11,756 bases of DNA from JAUUZT01 sp964654015 (GTDB lineage: Bacteria > Chloroflexota > Dehalococcoidia > GIF9 > AB-539-J10). The position numbers and the translations under genes are program-made. The stretch covers positions 1-11,756 of the forward strand of contig CAZZHQ010000078.1 of NCBI GenBank assembly GCA_964654015.1. The letters run 5' to 3'. The notes under the pieces are model-generated. The model was given only the letters and a program-made list of their open reading frames with translations, searched no databases and was not told the origin of the DNA. This document shows, in pieces, positions 1 through 5,364 of the stretch; position 1 is the stretch's first letter, and every line of letters starts with the position of its first letter.

Positions 1-39
1 AAGGAAAGGGCAAGACTGGTAGCTACCAAAGTCTTGCCC
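1..39 (-). terminator. Rho-independent terminator of the fur operon
   Basis: Positions 8-17 (GGGCAAGACT) and 30-39 (AGTCTTGCCC) form a perfect 10-bp inverted repeat. Between them lies a second self-complementary 10-mer, GGTAGCTACC, so the RNA can fold as one long hairpin. Read on the minus strand the stem is followed by TTTCCTT, and it lies about 40 nt past the stop of the last operon gene. The plus-strand side lacks an immediate T run, so minus-strand termination is the better reading. Confidence 0.7.
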
Positions 40-75
40 GTACCCCCTTTACCACTGGCAATAGAAATTATCATA

Positions 76-306
76 TTATTCCCGTGTCATTCTTGCCCCA
101 CAGTTAGGACAGCTGATAGTGTTGCAGGGCTTTCCTATCTGATGGGTTGCTCTAGCACCACAAGCAGGGCAGACACAGTTCCCGCTTGGGCCTGAACCTG
201 GTCGGTCACCCCCCATCCTGCCTGCACCTCCAGCTCCTCTTCCTATTCCTCTTCCACTACCCGGTCTCCCTCCTCCTGGGGGGCCTGTTCCGTCTCCTCT
301 AGGCAT
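76..306 (-). CDS. Small Gly/Arg-rich zinc-ribbon protein
   Basis: This is a 76-residue protein. Its first 40 or so residues are a low-complexity Gly/Pro/Arg tract, and its C-terminus carries two CxxC knuckles (CPAC, then CPNC) plus one more Cys (GKPC) between them. That is a single zinc-ribbon or rubredoxin-like metal site at the end of a disordered tail. I place the start at the ATG at 306 because GGAGGT sits just ahead of it. The longer frame from 354 lacks such a site and would overlap the FmdB gene. It lies 26 nt after the FmdB stop and is the last gene of the operon. Similar short proteins accompany NifX-like and DUF5320 genes in anaerobes (recalled, not searched). The biochemical role is unknown; metal or Fe-S binding is inferred from the cysteines. 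Confidence 0.7.
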   Translation of the reverse strand: MPRGDGTGPPGGGRPGSGRGIGRGAGGAGRMGGDRPGSGPSGNCVCPACGARATHQIGKPCNTISCPNCGARMTRE

Positions 307-332
307 AATTGCACCTCCACTTTTGTTATTTA

Positions 333-557
333 CTACATTGGTGGCATTCCACACGCGCCACCCATGCTACAGTTGGGGCAAGCAAACCCTGAAGACTCAG
401 ATGACTCTGAAACTACACTGCAGAAAGAAGAAATCAGCCGTTTTGGATTTCCTGCCTTGCACTTGGGACAATTCAAGCCGGAATCATCCCCTCCCATAGC
501 CTGTCTAACCTCAAATTTTTCTTCACACTTGGTACACTGGTATTCATATAATGGCAT
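333..557 (-). CDS. FmdB-family zinc ribbon protein
   Basis: The 74-residue protein opens MPLYEYQCTKC, the hallmark of the FmdB family. The first CxxC is at C8/C11 and the second at C30/C33, together forming the zinc ribbon. The C-terminal third adds C46, a third CxxC (C60/C63) and C69 in a Gly/Met-rich tail, more cysteines than the ribbon needs. The start is set by GAGGAG about 10 nt upstream. FmdB proteins are named from a putative regulator of a formamidase operon, and their molecular function is poorly defined. Here the gene sits between a NifX-like gene and a Gly-rich zinc-ribbon gene in one operon, so a role in metal-dependent regulation or cofactor handling is plausible but inferred. 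Confidence 0.85.
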   Translation of the reverse strand: MPLYEYQCTKCEEKFEVRQAMGGDDSGLNCPKCKAGNPKRLISSFCSVVSESSESSGFACPNCSMGGACGMPPM

Positions 558-562
558 TATCG

Positions 563-664
563 TTATCTCCTCTTTTTCTCTAATCCTTCTATACGTCGTT
601 GGATATCAGCTATCTGTTGAGCCAGCGCCTTTATCTCTTGCTTACTCGGCTCTGCTGTAAATCT
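563..664 (-). pseudogene. Coiled-coil tail of the NifX-like protein, cut off by TAG
   Basis: Directly after the TAG that ends the NifX-like gene (665-667), the same frame stays open for 33 codons and then stops at TAA (563-565). The encoded peptide has a clean heptad pattern ending IADIQRRIEGLEKKRR. It resembles the C-terminal coiled coil of the DUF5320 protein in the same operon, which ends LEQIDARMNELEKES. No ATG, GTG or TTG with a ribosome site starts it, so it is not a separate gene. Its stop overlaps the ribosome-binding region of fmdB, as expected for the original gene end. It is either a recent nonsense mutation, a base-call error, or a readthrough extension. Confidence 0.65.
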
Positions 665-1090
665 CTATGCTGGCCTTGCCCCTGGTCCCATACCTCCGCC
701 CCCACCATGACCCCTTCCCATCCCACCACCTGAACCGAAGTGGTCAGCCACATTAGCCTGCCCGGAAGCTTCGAATGCTCCACTTTTATATTTCTCAATG
801 GCATCCTTAATCTTTCCCGAAACACCGGTTATCACTTGAATTCCAGCAGCGGACAATACCTGGAAGGCATTGGGACCGCAATTTCCGGTGAGCACTGCCT
901 CTACTCCTTTACTAACAATCACCTGACCGGTCGAGATTCCTGCCCCACCGGAAGCCATGGCATTAGTGTTTTCAATGGACTCCATTTCCATTGTCTCCGG
1001 GTCAACAATGACAAAATACTGGCAGCGACCGAAACGGGGATCTACCTCGGCATCCAAAGTTGCACCTGTACTCGTAATAGCAATTTTCAT
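665..1090 (-). CDS. NifX/NafY-like FeMo-cofactor-domain protein, C-terminally shortened
   Basis: The 141-residue protein opens MKIAITSTGATLDAEVDPRF, typical of the dinitrogenase iron-molybdenum cofactor biosynthesis domain (PF02579). Residues 1 to about 105 form that domain, including GGAGISTGQ and GNCGPNAFQVL; the latter places a Cys where family members bind metal clusters. Residues 115-141 are a Gly/Met tract. Proteins of this type in non-diazotrophs are thought to bind or carry Fe-S or Mo-Fe clusters; no nitrogenase genes are visible here. GAGGAG precedes the ATG, and the gene starts 39 nt after the DUF5320 stop. The frame ends at TAG, but 33 in-frame codons for a coiled coil follow, so this copy may lack its normal tail. 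Confidence 0.85.
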   Translation of the reverse strand: MKIAITSTGATLDAEVDPRFGRCQYFVIVDPETMEMESIENTNAMASGGAGISTGQVIVSKGVEAVLTGNCGPNAFQVLSAAGIQVITGVSGKIKDAIEKYKSGAFEASGQANVADHFGSGGGMGRGHGGGGGMGPGARPA

Positions 1091-1129
1091 GATTTACTCC
1101 TCTTAGTTTTTATCATAACAATAAGTATT

Positions 1130-1438
1130 CTAGCTCTCCTTTTCCAGTTCATTCATTCTAGCATCTATTTGCTCTAGCTTAGCCTTTATAGCTTGAGATT
1201 GACTCTTTAAAAAGTCCATCTCTTGCTCCTGGCTTTGCTGAGGTTCTAAAGGATTATTACCAGAAACAGGCGCTGTATACTGCTGGTAGGGCGCTGCCGC
1301 CTGAGGCCCAGTGATACCACTGGGAAAATAACCACACCTCGGCAGTCCACCTCTTCCCAATCCTACATAAGGCCAGGGCGGAGAGCTTCCACGGAAGCCA
1401 AACCTACCAACTGTCCCTCTACCAAATCCATTAGTCAT
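1130..1438 (-). CDS. DUF5320-type protein: Gly/aromatic head, coiled-coil tail
   Basis: The 102-residue protein has a Gly-, Arg- and Phe-rich head (residues 1-45, MTNGFGRGTVGRFGFRG...), a Pro/Gln linker, and a C-terminal helix (about 68-102) with heptad spacing that should form a coiled coil. That architecture matches DUF5320 proteins, found beside NifX-like and Mrp-type genes in anaerobes (recalled). The start is supported by AGGAGGTG five nt upstream, which overlaps the fur stop: only three nt separate the two genes, so translation is probably coupled. A single Cys is present, so it is unlikely to bind metal alone. It may act as a scaffold or partner through the coiled coil, which the NifX-like neighbour also encodes past its TAG. 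The function is unknown. Confidence 0.75.
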   Translation of the reverse strand: MTNGFGRGTVGRFGFRGSSPPWPYVGLGRGGLPRCGYFPSGITGPQAAAPYQQYTAPVSGNNPLEPQQSQEQEMDFLKSQSQAIKAKLEQIDARMNELEKES

Positions 1439-1441
1439 GTT

Positions 1442-1909
1442 TCACCTCCTATTCTTTGGGCTCTTCCAAACTATCTTATGAGTATCTTTATCACTACATT
1501 GCTCACAGTAGCCCTCTAAGTAAAATTCAACCTTGGTAACATTGAATCCATGCTCATTCTGTACTTTATCTACCAGCTTGTGAATCAACGGGCTCTCTAT
1601 CTCTATTACCTTTCCACAGCAGGTACACACCAGGTGCTGATGCTCAGACGACCGTTTTATCTCATAATAACAGCGTACCTTTCCAAGCCTTCTCTCATCA
1701 ACCAATCCCAGTTGCTTGAAGAGATTCAGGCTGCGGTATATGGTCGCCGAGCTGATGAACTCGCCTTTACTACTGGCAAGTCGATACAGTTCCCGGGCAT
1801 CTACATGCCCGCCTGCCTGCTGAATCAGCTCTAAAAGCAAACGCCGTTGAGCAGTCATCGGGTGTCCCTGCATTTCGCCACTGTGTTTGCGACTGAGTCT
1901 CAATTTCAT
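1442..1909 (-). CDS. Fur-family metal- or peroxide-responsive regulator
   Basis: This is a 155-residue winged-helix regulator of the Fur/PerR/Zur family. The recognition helix lies around residues 53-66 (SSATIYRSLNLFKQ). The dimerisation domain carries a Cys4 structural zinc site, C95/C98 and C135/C138, and His90/His92 in the HQH before the first pair are likely metal ligands. Which metal or signal it senses cannot be told from sequence. I choose the ATG at 1909 because a TATAAT ends six nt before it and TTGACA lies further up; an upstream start at 1939 would fall inside the promoter. A leaderless mRNA is implied, although the downstream Met codons at 1873 and 1858 cannot be excluded. It heads the operon and probably controls it. 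Confidence 0.88.
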   Translation of the reverse strand: MKLRLSRKHSGEMQGHPMTAQRRLLLELIQQAGGHVDARELYRLASSKGEFISSATIYRSLNLFKQLGLVDERRLGKVRCYYEIKRSSEHQHLVCTCCGKVIEIESPLIHKLVDKVQNEHGFNVTKVEFYLEGYCEQCSDKDTHKIVWKSPKNRR

Positions 1910-1915
1910 AAATGT

Positions 1916-1946
1916 ATTATACCCTTTCGCACCAACCACTTGTCAA
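1916..1946 (-). promoter_or_regulatory. Sigma-70-like promoter of fur
   Basis: On the minus strand a consensus -35 TTGACA (1941-1946) and a consensus -10 TATAAT (1916-1921) are separated by 19 nt, slightly longer than the optimum. The expected transcription start, about seven nt past the -10, coincides with the A of the ATG at 1909. I see no clear Fur-box palindrome over it. Confidence 0.6.
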
Positions 1947-1976
1947 ATAGACCAATCCCACCAGTAATGCTAGACT

Positions 1977-2038
1977 GGGGCAAGTCCGACTCGTTTAGCG
2001 CCAGCTTAACGATTGGTACAATTACCACGGATAGGTCA
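1977..2038 (+). repeat. 62-bp dispersed element, copy A
   Basis: This segment aligns without gaps to 11282-11343 with 43 of 62 identical bases by my hand count, including AGCTTAA, GGTAC and a terminal AGGTCA. Both copies have the same orientation and end about 40-46 nt before a plus-strand start codon, here that of the iron-sulfur flavoprotein. Mismatches are not concentrated at third codon positions, which argues against a conserved coding piece. It could be a shared promoter or leader element, or a remnant of a small mobile repeat. Confidence 0.5.
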
Positions 2039-2078
2039 AAAGCAATTCAGTTATGTTTAAATGCAGGAGGAGGTTTTG

Positions 2079-2639
2079 ATGAAAGCATTAGGTATCGTTG
2101 GAAGTCCCAGGAGAGGTGGCAACACGGAACTGTTGATGAAGCTTACACTGGAGACAATTGCCGAGCAGGGTATAGAGACCGAGCTACTTAGTTTGGCAGG
2201 GAAAGATATACGCCCATGCACGGCCTGCAATGCTTGCAAGAGTGAGGAGAAATGTCCTATCGATGACGATTTGTTTCCTATTTACCTGAAGATGAAAGAG
2301 GCTGATGCCATAATCATTGGTACACCTGTTTACTTCCAGGGTCCTTCCGCTCTTGTCAGAGCGTTCATCGAGCGTGCCGGCTACATCTCCAACCAGCATG
2401 GACGGGTGTTTTCTGGCAAAGTAGGGGGGCCACTCGTAGTAACGCGCCGTTCAGGGATGAGTCTTACTCACGCCCAGTTTCTTCTCTGGTTTTCTGGCCA
2501 GCATTTCTTTATCCCTGGTTCCAATAGTGTTGCTATAGGCAGGGATAAAGGTGAAGTGTTAACAGACAAAGAAGGAGTTAGCATTGCCCGAGAATTCGGG
2601 AAAGGTGTGGCTTTCCTGCTAACAAAACTCTCTAAATAA
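2079..2639 (+). CDS. Iron-sulfur flavoprotein (Isf-type NADPH-dependent FMN reductase family)
   Basis: The 186-residue protein has a flavodoxin-like fold. The N-terminal strand and phosphate loop (MKALGIVGSPRRGGNTELL) binds the FMN phosphate, and GTPVYFQGPSALVRAFIER is the conserved second flavin loop. Residues C47, C50, C53 and C59 form a CX2CX2CX5C cluster, the compact motif that binds [4Fe-4S] in Isf proteins of anaerobic archaea and bacteria. It therefore probably passes electrons between ferredoxin-like donors and acceptors such as O2 or H2O2; the partner is unknown. I choose the ATG at 2079 because AGGAGG lies five nt upstream; the ATG at 2061 sits on that ribosome site. The gene is divergent from fur across a 169-nt intergenic region, so the regulator may act here too (inference). 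Confidence 0.88.
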   Translation: MKALGIVGSPRRGGNTELLMKLTLETIAEQGIETELLSLAGKDIRPCTACNACKSEEKCPIDDDLFPIYLKMKEADAIIIGTPVYFQGPSALVRAFIERAGYISNQHGRVFSGKVGGPLVVTRRSGMSLTHAQFLLWFSGQHFFIPGSNSVAIGRDKGEVLTDKEGVSIAREFGKGVAFLLTKLSK

Positions 2640-2862
2640 CCCGCCGATGGTTTTTCCCACTCGCACGAGAAAAATGTAGAGGAGTGGACATGTCCCCTTT
2701 TCTGTGCCAATCGCAGTGGAAACAGTAAGAGACACAGGATATTGTGAAAGCACAAGGGTGAGGACATGATGATTATTGTTCGGGGGTGGTATTAGAAGTG
2801 GGAGCAACCCAAGGTTATTGAAATAACCGGACAGAACGACAGTAACAGAGGGGAAAATAAAG
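2640..2862. other. Intergenic stretch with no recognised gene
   Basis: No coding frame with a ribosome site is visible between the flavoprotein stop and the terminator of the next gene. It holds a weak hairpin just after the stop (TTTTT, CTCGCACGAG, AAAAA, near 2651-2673) and a perfect 10-bp palindrome GGACATGTCC at 2686-2695, in a context (GTGGACATGTCCCC) of the kind often seen near mobile-element ends. Neither can be assigned. Confidence 0.4.
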
Positions 2863-2905
2863 GTGAGTCACATCCATGACGGTTACCCGACTGGATGTGA
2901 CTCAC
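2850..2905 (-). terminator. Rho-independent terminator of the zinc-ribbon gene
   Basis: GTGAGTCACATCCA (2863-2876) and TGGATGTGACTCAC (2892-2905) form a perfect 14-bp stem with a 15-nt loop. On the minus strand it begins 13 nt after the stop of the zinc-ribbon gene and is followed by CTTTATTTTCCCC, a usable U-rich tail. The plus-strand side has only GGTTTAATC, so termination from the left would be weaker. Confidence 0.75.
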
Positions 2906-2918
2906 GGTTTAATCTAAC

Positions 2919-3236
2919 TTATCTACTAAGTCGGACTTTACGGTAGCAATCGCTGCAGTAAACTGGTCTGTCTTGGCTAGGCTGAAACGGTACTTCGGTG
3001 CTTTTGCCACAATCGGCACAAGTCGCTGGGAACATCTGGCGCGGAGCTCTGTAACTGTAGTCGCCATTGCCATTACCATTACCATTGCGCTCTGACTTCC
3101 TTGCGCGGCGGCATTCCGTACAACGTTTCGGTGTATTGGTGTAGCCTTTAGACTGGAAAAATTCCTGGTCTTCGACGCTGAAAGTAAACGTCTCGCCACA
3201 ATCAGCACATACTACGGATTTATCTTCGAAACTCAT
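2919..3236 (-). CDS. Double zinc-ribbon protein with Asn-Gly repeat linker
   Basis: The 105-residue protein has four CxxC pairs. The first half (CADC ... CTEC) matches the probable zinc-ribbon domain often written D-x-x-x-x-C-x-x-C-G-x-x-F; the second half has CADC ... CSDC around a VPFQPSQDRPVYC core typical of small CxxC proteins of Chloroflexota and Firmicutes. The halves are joined by a linker containing NGNGNGNG, encoded by a short CCATTG/CCATTA tandem repeat near 3063-3090 that could change length by slippage. I choose the ATG at 3236, preceded by AGGAGGT; the longer start at 3278 has no such site. It is monocistronic, with a promoter about 130 nt upstream and its own terminator. The function is unknown; nucleic-acid or metal binding is a guess. 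Confidence 0.8.
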   Translation of the reverse strand: MSFEDKSVVCADCGETFTFSVEDQEFFQSKGYTNTPKRCTECRRARKSERNGNGNGNGDYSYRAPRQMFPATCADCGKSTEVPFQPSQDRPVYCSDCYRKVRLSR

Positions 3237-3334
3237 TGGATGACCTCCTCTTTTATTATTAGTTAAAGTTAGGGCCATTCAATACTTAGCAGACTCTGTG
3301 CAAATAGCTTCCGTGAAGCTTGATATAAACTAAA

Positions 3335-3356
3335 CTATAACTTGTTCCAAGTATAG
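3335..3356. promoter_or_regulatory. Dyad at the 5' end of the zinc-ribbon gene leader
   Basis: CTATAACTTG (3335-3344) and CAAGTATAG (3348-3356) are inverted repeats around TTC with one extra A. The dyad begins about nine nt after the predicted transcription start of the minus-strand gene, so it is either an operator or a stabilising 5' hairpin. Confidence 0.35.
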
Positions 3357-3371
3357 CATAGAAGGAATACT

Positions 3372-3400
3372 ATTACAATTAACACTCCCGTGAGTGTCAA
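3372..3400 (-). promoter_or_regulatory. Promoter with overlapping operator-like inverted repeat
   Basis: On the minus strand TTGACA (3395-3400), a 17-nt spacer and TGTAAT (3372-3377) make a near-consensus sigma-70 promoter for the zinc-ribbon gene. Sitting on its -35 and upstream spacer is TTAACACTC-CCGT-GAGTGTCAA (3379-3400), an inverted repeat with eight of nine arms paired. The position is typical of a repressor site. The arms resemble half of a CIRCE element, but the four-nt spacer does not fit HrcA. Confidence 0.55.
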
Positions 3401-3460
3401 AACTCTTTAGAAATATCATCCCTACGCATATGGTATAGTTCCAATAAGAAAAGGAAGTTA

Positions 3461-3481
3461 ATGATAACTAACGATAACTAA
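3461..3481 (+). other. Six-codon upstream ORF made by a 10-bp tandem duplication
   Basis: AAGGAAG is followed by ATG at 3461, then MITNDN and TAA (3479-3481). The stop overlaps the ATG of the next gene as TAATG, and that gene has no ribosome site of its own. The stretch is two copies of a 10-mer, ATGATAACTA and ACGATAACTA. Translation of the phosphatidyltransferase could depend on termination-reinitiation from this mini-ORF. Confidence 0.5.
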
Positions 3482-4272
3482 TGGTTGAACCGCTAGGCGA
3501 ACTAAAAAAGATATGCCTGAAGGGTAGATACGATAAAGCTCATCCGCAACCATGGGCTTCAAAGTACATCAAGCGCCGTATTTCCATACATTTTACCAGA
3601 CTTTGCCTTATCCTGGGATTATCAGCAAACCAGGCAACACTGACCTCCCTTCTTCTTGGAATTGCTGCAGGTATCTTCTTCGTAAGACCTCAACCACTCT
3701 ACTGGCTCATTGGCTTATTAATCCTGTGTCTGTCTCTGATTTTTGATGATGTAGACGGCGAAATTGCCAGGTACAGAAAGCAGTCATCTTCAGAAGGCAG
3801 ATATTTTGATGTTATAGTAACGTATTTCTTGTTTCCATACATCCTGGCATGCATGTCATTTGGTCTCTATAATATTGTTCAAGGTCTTGAGATATTTATT
3901 GCAGGTTTTCTTGCGGTAATAGGGATGAGCCTTGTTTTTGTTCATAAACCCCTGGCACAGTCAATCCAATATGAACAGAACCTTCCGTATATCGCTCCCA
4001 GAGCCGCAGCCAGGAAGCAATACGGCATCATTAACCATGCGTATAAGCTGGCCAAAGCTATATTAATCATCCCTGAATTCACCTTTATTCCACAGTTCTT
4101 GCTGGTTACTATCCTGGACTGCTTCATTGAACCATTTCACATTGCCTGTTTTACAGTAAACACCAGATTCCTGTACCTGGTGTTTTTTGCTGCAGGGACA
4201 ATAGCATCAGTAATAGTCCGATACTACGCTGTGAAACGTTTTGGCATCGATGTTAGTGTAGGAGTTGAATAA
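3481..4272 (+). CDS. CDP-alcohol phosphatidyltransferase family protein, divergent active site
   Basis: This 263-residue integral membrane protein belongs to the CDP-alcohol phosphatidyltransferase family, which moves a phospho-alcohol from a CDP-activated donor to an acceptor lipid or alcohol. The signature is present at D89-x2-D92-G93-x2-A96-R97-x8-G106-x3-D110, but the next position, x3 after D110, is Thr114 where most members have the fourth Asp, the proposed general base. Several hydrophobic segments follow (about 44-68, 73-88, 111-150, and two near the C-terminus), as usual for the family. The start is the only early Met and an in-frame stop lies six nt upstream. It faces a broken cytidylyltransferase gene; such pairs make inositol- or choline-type polar headgroups. 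The substrate cannot be told from sequence. Confidence 0.8.
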   Translation: MVEPLGELKKICLKGRYDKAHPQPWASKYIKRRISIHFTRLCLILGLSANQATLTSLLLGIAAGIFFVRPQPLYWLIGLLILCLSLIFDDVDGEIARYRKQSSSEGRYFDVIVTYFLFPYILACMSFGLYNIVQGLEIFIAGFLAVIGMSLVFVHKPLAQSIQYEQNLPYIAPRAAARKQYGIINHAYKLAKAILIIPEFTFIPQFLLVTILDCFIEPFHIACFTVNTRFLYLVFFAAGTIASVIVRYYAVKRFGIDVSVGVE

Positions 4273-4279
4273 ACACCGT

Positions 4280-4588
4280 GACCCCATATAGAGAGTATTC
4301 CCGTTGCGCATATGTATTTTCGATGTCATGGTACTCACGTCTGTCCTGATGCCACCCAAAACGTCTATTCTGTACCTGTAGTGTGTCATATAAGGCATAG
4401 GCGATATCTGAACCACTTGTCATCAGAGCCCCAACATCGCAACGACAGAGGACCTCCTCCGCTATTCCTGCCAGCAGGTAAGCCAGCTTATACCGTAATT
4501 GCGGGATAAACCTGCTGCTATTTGAAGTAATTGCACAATTATTACCCTTTATTTTATAAACAGAGTAACGACTGGTACCCATGAACAT
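4280..4588 (-). pseudogene. C-terminal fragment resembling four-carbon acid sugar kinase (DUF1537)
   Basis: On the minus strand 4379-4507 encodes IPQLRYKLAYLLAGIAEEVL followed by DVGALMTSGSDIAYALYDTL. This resembles the nucleotide-binding C-domain of DUF1537 kinases, where an (A)LA.L...VL helix leads into a glycine-rich (L)TGGD-A motif; here GGD reads GSD. The frame then loses similarity. The next frame, from about 4400 down to 4290, reads RIDVLGGIRTDVSTMTSKIH, which could be the continuation after a frameshift. There is no ribosome site and the 3' end collides with the phosphatidyltransferase gene. I read it as a decayed fragment; the family assignment is from memory and tentative. Confidence 0.4.
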
Positions 4589-4606
4589 CCCTGTTTATTG
4601 ATTACT

Positions 4607-5305
4607 TCAGGCTTTTTTTACCACTTGAAAAATTCTCTTCGCCTCTATGTAGTCCTTAACGAAGTCAACTTCAGTCCATTCACCCTCCATCACCTCATAA
4701 TGAATATCATGCCCTTTTTCAACAAGCCTCACAGATATTTGTGAACGACCAAGTTTATTAATAGCACATTCCTGCAATAACACTTTGTAAGCCGCTAACC
4801 CACGTTCTTTTATTCGTGAGATATCTGCCCACTCACCAAAGGATTCCTCTGAAGGAAGATGCTTCCCAGCATTTACCACCTTGTTACCAGATACCTGCAC
4901 TTTATCTGCCTCATTATCACAGCGCTTATGGTCGATTAACAGACAATACTCATGCTGGTTCTCCAGTAAACTTTATAATGATTTCTCTGGGAATACAGTA
5001 TCACAGGACATAACAATTATATCCGTATCCATGAAATCTATCGCTTTTACCAAAGATGCGGTGCTTGATGTCGTAAGGTAGTCAGGATTATGAAAGAAAG
5101 ACACCTTGTCCTTGAATTGCTCAGTAATCTTTTCTGACCGATACCCGGTTACTATAGCAACATCGGTAATACCATACGATTTCAGGATTCGTATCTGGCG
5201 AGCCATGATACCTTCCCCATTTATTGGTAAAAGCCCTTTTGTTCTATACCTGGTAAGGGCTCCAAGGCGTGACCCTCTTCCACCAGCCACGATTATAGCT
5301 TTCAT
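4607..5305 (-). pseudogene. Sugar/choline-phosphate nucleotidyltransferase broken by in-frame TAA
   Basis: The first 110 codons begin MKAIIVAGGRGSRLGALT, the GGxGxRL nucleotide loop of NTP transferases, followed by TKGLLPINGE (Lys of the P-K/T-K motif), a Rossmann-like repeat and MSCDTVF, the Asp-containing metal motif. A TAA at 4973-4975 then stops the frame. Without any shift the frame continues SLLENQHEYCLLIDHKR and runs 121 codons to TGA at 4607, giving GKHLPSEESFGEWADISRI and a C-terminal WTEVDFVKDYIEAKRIF, both typical of LicC/IPCT-like cytidylyltransferases. One base change (for example AAA to TAA) explains the break. An intact enzyme would make a CDP-alcohol for the neighbouring phosphatidyltransferase. 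It is non-functional unless the stop is read through or is a base-call error. Confidence 0.8.
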
Positions 5306-5364
5306 TCCGCAAATCCTTTCTCTATCCTGATATGTATTTCTCGTCGGTTACCGGTTCACTACAG

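Noticed and set aside
307..354. Longer N-terminus for the Gly-rich zinc-ribbon protein
   Set aside because: It would overlap the FmdB stop and lacks a ribosome site, whereas the ATG at 306 has GGAGGT in place.
631..825. Minus-strand 64-codon frame over the NifX-like gene
   Set aside because: It overlaps the NifX-like frame, has no ribosome site and no family resemblance; it is a shadow frame.
740..1177. 145-codon plus-strand frame
   Set aside because: It is antisense to the well-supported NifX-like gene; its composition reflects the opposite strand.
3379..3400. CIRCE (HrcA) element
   Set aside because: The arms resemble half-sites (ACACTC/GAGTGT), but the spacer is 4 nt instead of 9 and the gene is not a chaperone.
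563..4975. Genome-wide stop-codon reassignment to explain the in-frame TAG and TAA
   Set aside because: Two different stop codons are involved, and other genes here end normally at TAA, TAG and TGA. Local mutation or error is simpler.
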